A stretch of 64,000 nucleotides of DNA, taken from the NCBI RefSeq assembly GCF_014873535.1, contig NZ_JADBEF010000001.1, positions 4,588,001 to 4,652,000 on the forward strand, read 5' to 3'. How positions within the stretch are numbered: the stretch's first letter is position 1; the number at the start of each line of letters is the position of its first letter. This document shows, in pieces, positions 1 to 8,734 of this stretch. The translations under genes were made by a program, and so were the position numbers. Below the pieces are notes generated by a model that was given only the letters and a program-made list of their open reading frames with translations, searched no databases and was not told where the DNA came from. The stretch is from Nonomuraea africana. Lineage in GTDB: Bacteria; Actinomycetota; Actinomycetes; Streptosporangiales; Streptosporangiaceae.

Positions 1-518
1 GACCTGCCCCTGCCGACCGCGACGGCCACCTCCCTCTCGCGCTCGCTCAGGCTGGTCAGCAGCGAGCGGGCGCGCTCCCTGCGGCCGCCCGCGCCGCCGT
101 CCGAGACGTGGGAGATGAGCTGCCTGGTGACGGCGGGCGACAGGATCGGCTCGCCCGCGGCCACCTTCCTGATCGCGCGGACCAGCTCGGCCGGAGGGAT
201 GTCCTTCAGCAGGAAGCCCGCCGCGCCCGACCGCAGCGCCCGGAGGACCTGCGCGTCCGCGTGGAAGGTGGTCAGCACCACCACCTCGGGCGGGTTGGCG
301 GTGGAGCGCAGCGCCTCGGTCGCGGTCAGGCCGTCGACCCGCGGCATGCGAATGTCCATCAGCACCACGTCGGGGCGGTGCTCGGCGACCATCCTCGGCA
401 CCTGGTCGCCGTCGGCCGCCTCGCCTGCCACCTCGATGTCGTCGGTTCCGCCGAGGATCATCGACAGCCCTGCCCTGACCAGCGCGTCGTCGTCGACGAT
501 CAGCACGCGTATCTTCAT
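1..518 (-). CDS. LuxR/NarL-type response regulator (3' end cut by window edge)
   Basis: Transcription factor activated by phosphorylation from the histidine kinase encoded just upstream. About 172 residues are visible. The receiver domain fills residues 1-120, with the acidic pocket D9-D11, phosphoacceptor D55 in 'VVLMDIRMP', and the conserved Lys in 'GFLLKDIPP'. A linker follows, and the LuxR helix-turn-helix starts with 'LTSLSEREREV' before the sequence runs off the window. The ATG at 518 overlaps the kinase stop (ATGA), showing translational coupling; a GTG three codons upstream is possible but would lengthen the overlap. Target genes cannot be inferred. Confidence 0.9.
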   Translation of the reverse strand, partial: MKIRVLIVDDDALVRAGLSMILGGTDDIEVAGEAADGDQVPRMVAEHRPDVVLMDIRMPRVDGLTATEALRSTANPPEVVVLTTFHADAQVLRALRSGAAGFLLKDIPPAELVRAIRKVAAGEPILSPAVTRQLISHVSDGGAGGRRERARSLLTSLSEREREVAVAVGRGR

Positions 519-1693
519 GTCCGCCACGGCAGCCATGCTTTCAGAACGAAGTCCCCCTCAGGCGTGCGCCGGTGCTCGAGCCGGCCGCCCGCCAGCTCGG
601 CCCGCTCGGCCAGCCCGATCAGCCCACTGCCCGCCCCCGGGATGCTGGACGGCCAGCCGATCTTGTTGCGCGCCTCGATGGTCAGCCCCTCCCGCCGCGT
701 GCCCGTCACGCTCACCCGCACCGGCGCCCCCGGGGCGTGCTTGCGGGCGTTGGTGAGCGCCTCCTGGACGATCCGGTAGGCGTTGCGACCGAGACCGGCG
801 GGCGCCTCGGGCGCCTCGGGCGCCTCGATCACGAGCGTCACGTCCATGCCCGCCCTGCGCGACTCCTCGGCCAGCCCCTCGAGATCGGCGAGCGTGGGCT
901 GGGGCCGCTCGGGCACGACCTCCTCGGGGTCGCCCGGCTGGCGCAGCACGCCGATGACCTCGCGCAGGTCCTGCAGCGCCTCGTGGGCGCTCTCCCTGAT
1001 CGCCCCCGCCGCCCTGGCCACCTGCTCGGGCGGCGCGTCGGGCCGGAACTCCAGCGCTCCCGCGTGCAGGCTCAGGATGGAGATGCGGTGGGCCAGGACG
1101 TCGTGCATCTCGCGGGCGATCCGCTCGCGCTCCATCCGCCTGGCCTCCTGCCCCGCCACCTTCGCCTGCGCCCTCAGCGTGTGGACCAGCTGGCGCCTGG
1201 ATCTGACCACGATCCCCCACCCGAAGATCGCCAACCCGAGCACCGTGCCGAACACGGCCATCCACAGAGGGCCGAGCACCTTGTCGGGACGCCACAGCGC
1301 GAGCGGGACCAACGTGACCAGATTCGCCGCGAGCACCGGGCCGGAGATCTTGAATGGGCGGTGGACCGCGACGGTGAACAGCGCCACCACCGCCGCGCCG
1401 CCCACCATGAGGAAGTAGGACGAGAGCACCGTCGCGACCAGCGAGAGCGTGACGGGCCAGCGGCGGCGCAACCACACCGCGGCGCACGACAGCCCGCCGA
1501 GCACCTGCTCGGTCACGCGCAGCGCCCGGCCCTCGCCCTCCAGGTCCGGCAGCGTCAGCCACACCAGCGTGCAGGTGAGCAGGAAGATCACGATGTCGAC
1601 GAGCCAGTCGCGGGTCGAGCGGCGCGCGGGCCGCCCCTCGTCCGGGTCGCCGAGCAGGACCGAGGGCAGCAGCCACCGGTACTCCACGTTCAT
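515..1693 (-). CDS. NarL-family sensor histidine kinase
   Basis: Membrane sensor kinase for the response regulator it overlaps. 392 aa from the ATG at 1693. Residues ~30-165 hold about five to six hydrophobic segments. The HisKA_3 dimerisation helix has H197 in 'RIAREMHDVLAHRIS', followed by a HATPase_c domain with an intact N-box ('IVQEALTNARKHAPG') and G-box ('GSGLIGLAERAE'). The D-box is the variant 'EARNKIGW', seen in many actinobacterial NarL kinases. A GTG at 1730-1732 would add 13 residues, but the ATG has a TACCGT box 8 nt upstream, fitting a leaderless mRNA. The signal sensed is unknown. Confidence 0.9.
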   Translation of the reverse strand: MNVEYRWLLPSVLLGDPDEGRPARRSTRDWLVDIVIFLLTCTLVWLTLPDLEGEGRALRVTEQVLGGLSCAAVWLRRRWPVTLSLVATVLSSYFLMVGGAAVVALFTVAVHRPFKISGPVLAANLVTLVPLALWRPDKVLGPLWMAVFGTVLGLAIFGWGIVVRSRRQLVHTLRAQAKVAGQEARRMERERIAREMHDVLAHRISILSLHAGALEFRPDAPPEQVARAAGAIRESAHEALQDLREVIGVLRQPGDPEEVVPERPQPTLADLEGLAEESRRAGMDVTLVIEAPEAPEAPAGLGRNAYRIVQEALTNARKHAPGAPVRVSVTGTRREGLTIEARNKIGWPSSIPGAGSGLIGLAERAELAGGRLEHRRTPEGDFVLKAWLPWRT

Positions 1694-1701
1694 GTTGCCC
1701 C

Positions 1702-1707
1702 ACGGTA
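1702..1707 (-). promoter_or_regulatory. -10 box TACCGT before the histidine kinase ATG
   Basis: Eight nt separate the box from the ATG at 1693; there is no Shine-Dalgarno, so a leaderless transcript is likely. Confidence 0.45.
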
Positions 1708-1804
1708 GGCGTTCGGCCCCGGGCCCCGACACCGACCAAAGTCGATGCCGTTCTCAACCTCTGGCCGACGCCCGGGCGGGGTGCGCGTCGGCAGCCTGGA
1801 TCGC

Positions 1805-2026
1805 ATGAAGGGTTTTCTCGACATCGTCGGCACCGTGCTGCTGATCCAGGGCGTCGGCGGACTGATCAACACCGTCCTCGGCTGGTGGGGGTGGGCGCAC
1901 GGCCTCCTGATCGTCAACCGCCTGCCGTTCCTCGAAGGCTACGAGATCTTCGCCTGCATCGCGCTCGGCATCCTCGGCTTCGCGCTGCTGGCGGCGGGCG
2001 ACTCGATGAAGAAGGAGGCGAGCTGA
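1805..2026 (+). CDS. Small two-helix membrane protein
   Basis: 73 aa, mostly hydrophobic: two predicted transmembrane helices (about residues 5-32 and 45-66) separated by a short polar loop, ending 'SMKKEAS'. The first in-frame Met that directly opens the hydrophobic protein is at 1805; an upstream ATG at 1745 would add 20 basic, non-conserved-looking residues. It sits 3 bp before the PH-domain pair and is probably co-transcribed with it. Family not recognised. Confidence 0.6.
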   Translation: MKGFLDIVGTVLLIQGVGGLINTVLGWWGWAHGLLIVNRLPFLEGYEIFACIALGILGFALLAAGDSMKKEAS

Positions 2027-2029
2027 GCC

Positions 2030-2521
2030 GTGGCCGAACTGGCTCTGCGTCCGCCCAGGAACCCGGCCGACCCTCGCGCGGTCGCCTGGTGGACCGTGCA
2101 GGCGTTCCTCTTCGCGGTGCCGCTGGCGGGGGCCGCGGCAGCGGGCTACTGGTTCTTCGCTCCGCACTCGGTCGCGCTCGGCGCGGCGGTCGCCGCCGTC
2201 GCCGGGGCGTGCCTGCTGCTGGCGGCGCTCGCGCCGCGCGCCTCCTACAGGGTGCAGCGGTGGGAGATCACCGACGAGGCCGTCTACGTCCGCTCCGGCT
2301 GGCTCACCCACACCTGGAGGGTCGCGCCGATGTCGCGCATCCAGACCGTCGACACCGCGCGCGGACCCGTGCAGCGGCTGTTCGGCCTGGCCGACGTGAC
2401 CGTCACGACCGCCTCGTCCGCGGGGGCCATCAAGATCGAGGCGCTCGACCACGAGCTCGCCGCCGAGCTGGCCGCCAGGCTCACCGCCATCACCCAGGCC
2501 ACGCCGGGGGACGCCACATGA
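2030..2521 (+). CDS. PH-domain (bPH_2, YdbS-like) membrane protein
   Basis: 163 aa. Residues ~22-75 form a two-helix hairpin, followed by a bacterial PH-like domain with the family hallmark 'WLTHTWRVAPMSRIQTVDTARGP' region (given in part: RIQTVD) and 'RLFGLADVTVTTASSAG'. GTG start 3 nt after the preceding stop. The stop overlaps the ATG of the larger YdbT-like partner (ATGA), so the two are translationally coupled, the standard YdbS/YdbT arrangement. The role of the family in the membrane is not firmly known. Confidence 0.8.
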   Translation: MAELALRPPRNPADPRAVAWWTVQAFLFAVPLAGAAAAGYWFFAPHSVALGAAVAAVAGACLLLAALAPRASYRVQRWEITDEAVYVRSGWLTHTWRVAPMSRIQTVDTARGPVQRLFGLADVTVTTASSAGAIKIEALDHELAAELAARLTAITQATPGDAT

Positions 2522-4053
2522 TCACCCGCCAGGACGCCGCCGTCGAGGTGGCATGGAGCAGGCTGCACGGCAGGGTCCCCTTCGCCGCGGCCGTGCTGTC
2601 ACTGGCCGTCGCCGCGCCGGCGGCCGTCGGCGCCACCAGGTTCCTGCTCGGCAGGGACCTGCCGTACGAGCTGGTCGCCGCGGGGGCCGCGGGCGTGATG
2701 GCCCTCGTCGTGGCCGCCGCCTACGTCCACGGCCTGGCCCGCCTGCGCACCACCCGCTTCAGGCTCACGGCCGAGCGGCTCGAGGTGTGCATGGGGATCC
2801 TGACGCGCCAGCACCGGGCGATCCCCCGTGACCGCGTGCGCAGCGTCGACGTCAAGGCCGACGTCGTACGGCGGGCGTTCGGCCTGGCCGTCGTCAAGAT
2901 CGGCACCGGCGAGCACACCTCGGGCGAGAGCGCCGAGCTCACCCTCAACGGGCTGGCCGCCGCCGAGGCCGAGGCGCTGCGCCGTACGCTCCTGTCGGGG
3001 GTCGCGGCACGCGAGGCGCCGCTGGAGGAGGACGGCCAGGCCATCGCCGGGCTGAAGTGGCAGTGGATCCGCTACGCCCCGCTGTCGATCTGGGTCTTCG
3101 TCGGCGGCGCGGTGGCGATCGGCGCGCTCAAGAAGGTGCTCGACATCCTCGGCGTCGACGTGTTCAGCACGTCGGCGGCCAAAGCGGCGTGGGAGTGGCT
3201 GACCGCCAACCCGTGGGTCTCCGTCCCCGTGGTCGTGGCCGGCAGCGCCCTGGTGGGCCTCGTCGGCGCGGTGGCACTGTTCGCGGAGACGTGGGGCGGC
3301 TACCGCCTGGAGCGGGAGGCGGGCACGCTGCGCGTGCGCAGGGGGCTGCTGACCACCCGCTCCCTCACGCTCGAGACCGGCAGGCTGCGCGGGGTGGCGG
3401 TGGCCGAACCGCTGCTGCTCAGGCTGGGCGGGGGCGCCAAGGTCAGGGCGGTCGCCGTCGGGCTGCGCAAGGCGGAGGACAACGAGAGCGAGGAGGTCTC
3501 GGCGCTGACCCCGCCGATCCCCCGCGCCGAGGCCGTCAGGGTGGCCTCCAGGATCCTCCACGCCTCGCCCGTCGCCATGGCGGGCGGCCTGGGCGACCTC
3601 CTGCCGCACCCGAAGGCGGCCAGAGGCAGGCGGGTACGGCTGGCGCTGGCCACCGTCGCCGCGCTCGCCGCCGCCATGGCCGGCGTCGACCTGCTGACCG
3701 GCTGGGTGCCGGTCGCCGCGTGGGCGCTGCCCCTGATCGCGCTGCCGCTCGCGCCGGCCATGGCCGTCGACGCCTATCGGGGGCTCGGCCACCGCCTGAC
3801 CGGCAGCCACCTGCTCACCAGGGCGGGCTCCGTGCTGCGCACCACGGTCGCGCTCGACAGGGGTGGCATCGTGGGCTGGCGCATCAGGCAGTCCTTCTTC
3901 CAGCGCCGCCTCGGCCTCATCACCGTCGCCGCGACCACCGCGGCGGGCGACGGCCACTACGACGTCCTCGACGTCGGCACGAGCCAGGGGCTCGACCTGG
4001 CCGCCCAAGCCGTGCCAGGGCTGCTGGAGCCGTTCCTGCTGCGGCGCGGTTGA
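2518..4053 (+). CDS. PH-domain (bPH_2 repeat, YdbT-like) membrane protein
   Basis: 511 aa. At least two bPH_2 modules alternate with paired transmembrane helices (~20-60, ~178-200, ~222-252, ~385-425). Family signatures are 'RAIPRDRVRSVDVKADVVRR' and 'LETGRLRGVAVAEPLLLRL', and the C-terminal module has 'WRIRQSFFQRRLGLITV'. Start ATG at 2518 overlaps the partner's stop. It ends 9 bp before the convergent secreted-protein gene. It likely forms a membrane complex with the 163-aa partner (inference from universal gene pairing). Confidence 0.8.
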   Translation: MITRQDAAVEVAWSRLHGRVPFAAAVLSLAVAAPAAVGATRFLLGRDLPYELVAAGAAGVMALVVAAAYVHGLARLRTTRFRLTAERLEVCMGILTRQHRAIPRDRVRSVDVKADVVRRAFGLAVVKIGTGEHTSGESAELTLNGLAAAEAEALRRTLLSGVAAREAPLEEDGQAIAGLKWQWIRYAPLSIWVFVGGAVAIGALKKVLDILGVDVFSTSAAKAAWEWLTANPWVSVPVVVAGSALVGLVGAVALFAETWGGYRLEREAGTLRVRRGLLTTRSLTLETGRLRGVAVAEPLLLRLGGGAKVRAVAVGLRKAEDNESEEVSALTPPIPRAEAVRVASRILHASPVAMAGGLGDLLPHPKAARGRRVRLALATVAALAAAMAGVDLLTGWVPVAAWALPLIALPLAPAMAVDAYRGLGHRLTGSHLLTRAGSVLRTTVALDRGGIVGWRIRQSFFQRRLGLITVAATTAAGDGHYDVLDVGTSQGLDLAAQAVPGLLEPFLLRRG

Positions 4054-4062
4054 GCGGCCTTC

Positions 4063-5625
4063 TCACTCGTCGTTCTTCAGCCCCGATTCGCTGAGGGAGG
4101 CGACGATCGCCCTGGCGACGGTCAGCGCGCCCTCACGGGCCTCCTTCTCCCCCAGGAGCTTGACCTTGGGCGAGTTGGTGGGCTCGTCGACCCCGAGCTC
4201 CGCTCCCGAGAAGGAGGCCCTGATGAGGGCGGGACCCATGCGCACCAGCACGTCGCCGCTGCCGTTGAAGACGGCGTTCTGCCGGTCCGTCCAGTACTGG
4301 ACGTAGGCGTCGTCCCCCAGGTCGTCCAGCTTCTCGATCTTGCCCCAGCTGAGCCCGCCGAGCTGACTGTTCGCCGTGCTCTGGGCGCTGCCGAGCTTGG
4401 TCGCGTAGCTGCTCTTGGCCGCGGCGGGGTCGCCGGCGCCCGCGCGGTTGGTGAAGACCTGGATCGTGACCATGGCGCTGAGGATCCTGCGCCGGTCCTT
4501 GCCACTGGGCACCTTGAGGTTGAGCCAGCGGCACTCGGTCTCCTTCGCCCCGTCCGCGGTGCCGGCCCTGGCCCGCTCCGTGGCGCCCGGCACGAGCTTC
4601 GTCATCGCCGGCGCGATCCGCCTGCACGCCGGCGGCAGCTGCGCGACCACCGTCGGCGACGCGCTGGGCGTGGGCTTGGTGGCCGGGGTGGGCGTCGAGG
4701 TCTGCGAAGGGCTGGGCGCGACCTGGGCCAGCTCTCCAGGGTGCGCGGCCTTCCACGCGGCCGCCCCCTTGGCCAGATGGGTCAGCAGGACGCCCACCTC
4801 GCGCAGCGCGTTCTCCTCGCTGACCGACTGGGTGCTCTCGGCCGACAAGAACTCGGCGTCCTTGCGCTGCTGGCTCGCTTCGTACTTGACCTGGATGATC
4901 ATGTCGTCCACCCGGGCCCTGCCCTCGCCGAAGGAGTACCACAGCATCTTGTCGCGCCGCCAGGTGTACTGCCCGTAGGCGCTGTCGCCCACTCCCGGGT
5001 AGTGCTTGACCTGGGAGTGGTAGTCCTTCTCCCCCGGCTCCTTCTTCTCGTCCGTCGGCTCGTTCTTGGCCTTGAAGGTGTAGAAGCCGAGCTCCGACTC
5101 GTGCATGGCCTGCGCCTCGGCCCTGCCGGTCTTCGGCCCGCTGGGCCTGTACTGGGCGATGTTGACGCTGATCTGGCGGCTGCGCCAGTACTCGCCGTGG
5201 GAGATGCGGCGGTTGGTCCAGGTGCAGTAGGAGTAGACGGCGTACTGCGCGTCCCGCGAGCGCTTGTCGACCGTCGCCTGCGGCACCAGCCGGTCGGCCT
5301 CCGCCGTGGGCAGCATGGAGCAGACGTCGAGCGTCGCAGCGGCCGCCGGCTGGGTGGTGGCGGGCGGCGTGGGAGCGCCGGTGGCGGGGGTGGGCTTGGC
5401 AGGCTCATCGGACGAGGCCGGCCTGCCGTACAGCAGGTAGGCGCCCGCGGTGCCGCCGACCAGCACGACCGCGACGCCCGCCGCCACCGTGGGCAGCACC
5501 CACGCGCGGCGCCTGGGCGGGGGCGGGGGCGCGGGCGGCTGCGCGGGAACCGTCGGCACCTGCTGGAACTGCCAGTCCGGCGCGCGATACGGGTTGGTCG
5601 GGGGCTCGTCCTGATTCCAAGACAT
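4063..5625 (-). CDS. Membrane-anchored protein with two DUF3558-like domains
   Basis: 520 aa. A Pro-rich cytoplasmic N-terminus (residues 1-45) is followed by one transmembrane helix ('VLPTVAAGVAVVLVGGTAGA') and a Pro/Thr-rich spacer. Two related extracellular domains follow: the first opens 'DVCSMLPTAEADRLVP' and has 'SYCTW', the second opens 'PACRRIAPAMTKLVPGA' and has 'TECRW'. This Cys...Cys-Trp pattern is that of DUF3558-type exported proteins and recurs in the two kinases that follow on the same strand. No kinase domain is present. ATG 5625 chosen; an ATG at 5655 would add ten residues. Possibly an accessory ligand binder for the kinases (inference). Confidence 0.65.
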   Translation of the reverse strand: MSWNQDEPPTNPYRAPDWQFQQVPTVPAQPPAPPPPPRRRAWVLPTVAAGVAVVLVGGTAGAYLLYGRPASSDEPAKPTPATGAPTPPATTQPAAAATLDVCSMLPTAEADRLVPQATVDKRSRDAQYAVYSYCTWTNRRISHGEYWRSRQISVNIAQYRPSGPKTGRAEAQAMHESELGFYTFKAKNEPTDEKKEPGEKDYHSQVKHYPGVGDSAYGQYTWRRDKMLWYSFGEGRARVDDMIIQVKYEASQQRKDAEFLSAESTQSVSEENALREVGVLLTHLAKGAAAWKAAHPGELAQVAPSPSQTSTPTPATKPTPSASPTVVAQLPPACRRIAPAMTKLVPGATERARAGTADGAKETECRWLNLKVPSGKDRRRILSAMVTIQVFTNRAGAGDPAAAKSSYATKLGSAQSTANSQLGGLSWGKIEKLDDLGDDAYVQYWTDRQNAVFNGSGDVLVRMGPALIRASFSGAELGVDEPTNSPKVKLLGEKEAREGALTVARAIVASLSESGLKNDE

Positions 5626-5670
5626 GGGCAAGGATGCTAGTGGCACCAGTTGCAATTGGCTTGCACCGGT

Positions 5671-7095
5671 TTATCCCTTCAGCAGGGTCGCGATCTGTTT
5701 CGCCGCGCCCGCCGCGGTGCGCTGGGCGTCCACGCCGACCTTCTTGACGCCCGCGACGTAGTAGACGATCTCGCCGGTGAGGTTGCTGCTGCGCAACGCC
5801 ACCCTGCACCACGCCCTGCCGCTGCCGTCGCGGCCCATCGCGTAGGTCTCGAAGGTGTCCTGGGCGAACGCGGCGTCGCCCACGCCCTGGACGTCCCTGA
5901 TCGCGTAGACGCTCTTCCTGAAGACGGTGCTGCCGTCCGCGGCGGCGGCCGCGGCGCGGTCGTTGTCGAACAGCAGCTTCGCCACCTCGGGACCGCCGTG
6001 ATCGCCCTGCGGCCGGTGGGCGGCGACCCGCACGGTGATCGAGCGCTCCGTCCTCGACCCCTTCCACGTCTTCCAGACGCACTCGCCGGGCCGCGGCGCC
6101 TCACGCCGCATCTCACCGCCGAGCATGGCCCTGGCCTGGGCGTCGGGCAACAGCGCGCAGGCGTCGGGCGCCGCGGCGAAACGCCCCTCGTCCACGTGGG
6201 GGACGGCGAAGGCGTACACCAGCGCTCCCCCTCCGGCCAGCGCGACGCCCGCCAGCGCGGCGGGCAGCTTCCACCTGCGGCGCGGCCGGTAGGCGGTGGG
6301 AGCGGTGTGCTGGGAGCCCATCAGCCGGCTGCGCACCTCGTGCGGCAGCGGGCGCCTGCCGGGATCCTTGGCCAGCAGGTCGAGGATCAGCCTGCCCAGC
6401 TCGCGGCCGGCCCTGACCGGCGGCGGCGGGTCGTGCAGCAGGACGGCGGCGGCCACCGCGGCCTGCATCTCGCGGTGGAAGGGGGCCCTGCCCTCGACCG
6501 CGGTGTAGAGGCTGGCGCCCAGGGCGAACAGGTCGGAGGCGGGGCCCGCGGGCAACCCGTTCAGCCGCTCGGGCGGCATGTAGCCGGGCGAGCCGCCGCC
6601 GCCCACGCCGCCCATGGGCGCGGCCACCCCGAAGTCGGTGAGCATGGCGGTGCCGTCGGCGTCGAGCAGGATGTTGGCGGGCTTGACGTCCTGGTGCAGG
6701 ATGCCGTGCGCGTGCGCCACCTCCAGCGCGGACAGCACCTGGAGGCCGATGCGGGCCACGATGTGCGGCGGCAGCGGCCCGTTCTCCTTGACGATCTTGT
6801 CGAGCGACCGGCCGTTGGCGAGGTCCATGATGATCCACGGCTGGCCGCGCTCCAGCACCACGTCGTGGACCAGGACGATCGCGGGGTCGCGCAGCCGTCC
6901 GGCCGACCTGGCCTCGTGGATGGCCTGGTCGACGAAGGCCCGCTGGCCGGCGGCGTCGAGCTCCTGCGGGATGCGCAGCTGTTTGACCGCCACGTCGCGG
7001 TCGAGCCTGTCGTCCCTGGCGCGCCAGACGGTGCCCGCGCCGCCCTCGCCGAGCCGCTCCGCGAGCCGGTAACGACCGGCCAGCACGTAGTTCAT
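5671..7095 (-). CDS. Membrane Ser/Thr protein kinase with atypical HQD loop and DUF3558-like sensor
   Basis: 474 aa. PknB-type kinase domain, residues ~8-265: Gly-rich loop 'GEGGAGTV', K38 in 'VAVKQL', catalytic loop 'HGILHQDVKPANIL', and 'TDFGVAA'. The HRD arginine is Gln (Q135), so it is a non-RD kinase that may not rely on activation-loop phosphorylation. One transmembrane helix at ~275-297, then an extracellular domain opening 'DACALLPDAQARAMLGG' with 'GECVW', related to the adjacent secreted protein and the upstream kinase. Lies 5 bp downstream of that kinase, in one operon. Confidence 0.85.
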   Translation of the reverse strand: MNYVLAGRYRLAERLGEGGAGTVWRARDDRLDRDVAVKQLRIPQELDAAGQRAFVDQAIHEARSAGRLRDPAIVLVHDVVLERGQPWIIMDLANGRSLDKIVKENGPLPPHIVARIGLQVLSALEVAHAHGILHQDVKPANILLDADGTAMLTDFGVAAPMGGVGGGGSPGYMPPERLNGLPAGPASDLFALGASLYTAVEGRAPFHREMQAAVAAAVLLHDPPPPVRAGRELGRLILDLLAKDPGRRPLPHEVRSRLMGSQHTAPTAYRPRRRWKLPAALAGVALAGGGALVYAFAVPHVDEGRFAAAPDACALLPDAQARAMLGGEMRREAPRPGECVWKTWKGSRTERSITVRVAAHRPQGDHGGPEVAKLLFDNDRAAAAAADGSTVFRKSVYAIRDVQGVGDAAFAQDTFETYAMGRDGSGRAWCRVALRSSNLTGEIVYYVAGVKKVGVDAQRTAAGAAKQIATLLKG

Positions 7096-7100
7096 CCCCG

Positions 7101-8615
7101 TCAGCCCTGACTCCGCAGCGCCTGCTCGGTGTGCCTGGCGGCGGTGAGCGCGGTCTGCCTGACCTGGTCGTTCGTGGGCCTGCTGGCCAGCGTGGTGAAC
7201 TCCACCTGGATGACGAGGTTGGCCAGGCGGTAGTAGACCACCGCGGTGTGGACCTTGCCCTGGGCGCTCAGCTCGTAGGTGTAGCCCTCCTCGCCCACAC
7301 CCGCCAGCGGCTTCGTCTTGCCGACCTGGGCGGTGAACGGCCCCTTGGCGCCGATCTCCTTCCACGACCACTGCAGCTCGGGGTGCCTGCCGATGTAGAC
7401 CCGCTGGCTCTCCAGCAGCCGGTGCGCCGACTCGGTGGTCATGGACCACGGCTGGGGGGTGTCGGAGTCGCGCTGCGCGATCACCCCCACACCCCTGCCG
7501 TCGACTGTCCAGTTGCACGCCACGCCGAGCCTGTCCTGGCCCTCCACGGCGCTCTGGACGCCCTTGGGCGGCTGGCCGCTGCCGAGCACCTCGCCGACCT
7601 GCGCGGGCGTCAGCAGCCCGCACATGTCCACCGGCAGGGTGAACGCCGTGGGCGTCGCGTCGCCGCCCTTCCAGAAGATCACGCCCGCCGCCACGGCGCC
7701 CGCGACCACGACGGCCGCCGCGGGGATGGCCCACGCCAGCCGGCCGCGCCGCTTCCTGACGCGGCCGGGGACCGTCGGGTCCTGTCCCGCCAGCGGGGGC
7801 GCCTCCTGACCCGCGGCGACCTGGCGGAGCGCGTGGACGGTGCTCCACGGGTCCGGCCTGGCGGCGGGGTGGCGCGCCATCATCGCGGTCAGCACCGGAG
7901 CCAGCGGCCCCGACCGGCGCGGCGGGCGGGGCGGCAGGGTCAGGGTCGCCTGGATGCGCTCCATCGCCGTGCCCTCGTAGACCGCGACACCTTCGGCGGC
8001 GGCGAACAGCGTGGCGCCCAGCGACCACAGGTCGCTGGCGGGCCCGCCGGGCTCGCCCTCGAGCCGCTCGGGCGCGATGAAGCCGGGCGAGCCGATCATC
8101 AGGCCCGCCTGCGTGAGCGTGGCCTGGCCCTCCTGCCTGGCGATGCCGAAGTCGGTCAGCACCACGCGCCCGCTGTCGGTGAGGAAGACGTTGCCCGGCT
8201 TCACGTCACGGTGCTGCAGGCCGCGCGCGTGGGCGGCGGTCAGCGCCTCCAGCACGTCGGCGCCGATCCTGGCGACCGTGGCGGGGGGCAGCGGGCCGTC
8301 CTGCGCGATGGCCTCACCGAGGGTACGGCCGCGCAGCAGCTCCATGATCAGCCAGGGCCTGCCGTACTCGACCAGCACGTCGTGCAGGGCGACCACGCCG
8401 GGGTGCCGCAGCTGCGCGGTGGCCTGCGCCTCGCGGGCCGCCCGGGCCACGGCCTCGGCCCTGCCCTGCTCGTCGAGCCCTTCGGGCAGGGTGAGCTCCT
8501 TGACCGCGACCTCGCGGTCAAGCATCTCGTCTCTTGCCAGCCAGACCTTCCCCATACCGCCGCTGCCCAGCGGCCTGATCAGGGTGTAGCGGCCGGCGAG
8601 TCGTCCCCCGGACAT
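7101..8615 (-). CDS. Membrane Ser/Thr protein kinase (PknB type) with DUF3558-like sensor
   Basis: 504 aa. The canonical kinase domain spans residues ~9-270, with 'GSGGMGKV', K39, 'LQHRDVKPGNVFL' (D137) and 'TDFGIAR'. A juxtamembrane basic stretch precedes the single transmembrane helix at ~293-315. The extracellular domain opens 'DMCGLLTPAQVGEVLGSG' and includes 'ACNW', the Cys...Cys-Trp pattern shared with the two following genes. First gene of a three-gene kinase/sensor cluster. The start is a leaderless-looking ATG with TACTCT 7 nt upstream. Substrates unknown. Confidence 0.9.
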   Translation of the reverse strand: MSGGRLAGRYTLIRPLGSGGMGKVWLARDEMLDREVAVKELTLPEGLDEQGRAEAVARAAREAQATAQLRHPGVVALHDVLVEYGRPWLIMELLRGRTLGEAIAQDGPLPPATVARIGADVLEALTAAHARGLQHRDVKPGNVFLTDSGRVVLTDFGIARQEGQATLTQAGLMIGSPGFIAPERLEGEPGGPASDLWSLGATLFAAAEGVAVYEGTAMERIQATLTLPPRPPRRSGPLAPVLTAMMARHPAARPDPWSTVHALRQVAAGQEAPPLAGQDPTVPGRVRKRRGRLAWAIPAAAVVVAGAVAAGVIFWKGGDATPTAFTLPVDMCGLLTPAQVGEVLGSGQPPKGVQSAVEGQDRLGVACNWTVDGRGVGVIAQRDSDTPQPWSMTTESAHRLLESQRVYIGRHPELQWSWKEIGAKGPFTAQVGKTKPLAGVGEEGYTYELSAQGKVHTAVVYYRLANLVIQVEFTTLASRPTNDQVRQTALTAARHTEQALRSQG

Positions 8616-8622
8616 ACAGGGG

Positions 8623-8628
8623 AGAGTA
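8623..8628 (-). promoter_or_regulatory. -10 box TACTCT before the Ser/Thr kinase cluster
   Basis: Seven nt before the ATG at 8615; likely drives the kinase-kinase-DUF3558 cluster as a leaderless mRNA. Confidence 0.45.
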
Positions 8629-8720
8629 ACGAATAATCGACCTGCGTGAGGTCGGGCGTTTCCGCACCCTTGCCGCGGGGGCGGGTCGGGTCGGCCTGAA
8701 TAACTGTCGGTCGCCCTCTC

Positions 8721-8726
8721 TATGGT
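8721..8726 (+). promoter_or_regulatory. -10 box TATGGT before the DnaQ/UvrC-like gene
   Basis: Eight nt before the GTG at 8735, with no ribosome-binding site between. Confidence 0.4.
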
Positions 8727-8734
8727 CTTGGATC

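Noticed and set aside
1754..2452. Minus-strand 232-aa frame over the PH-domain genes
   Set aside because: Arg/Gly-rich antisense shadow of genes with clear domain signatures.
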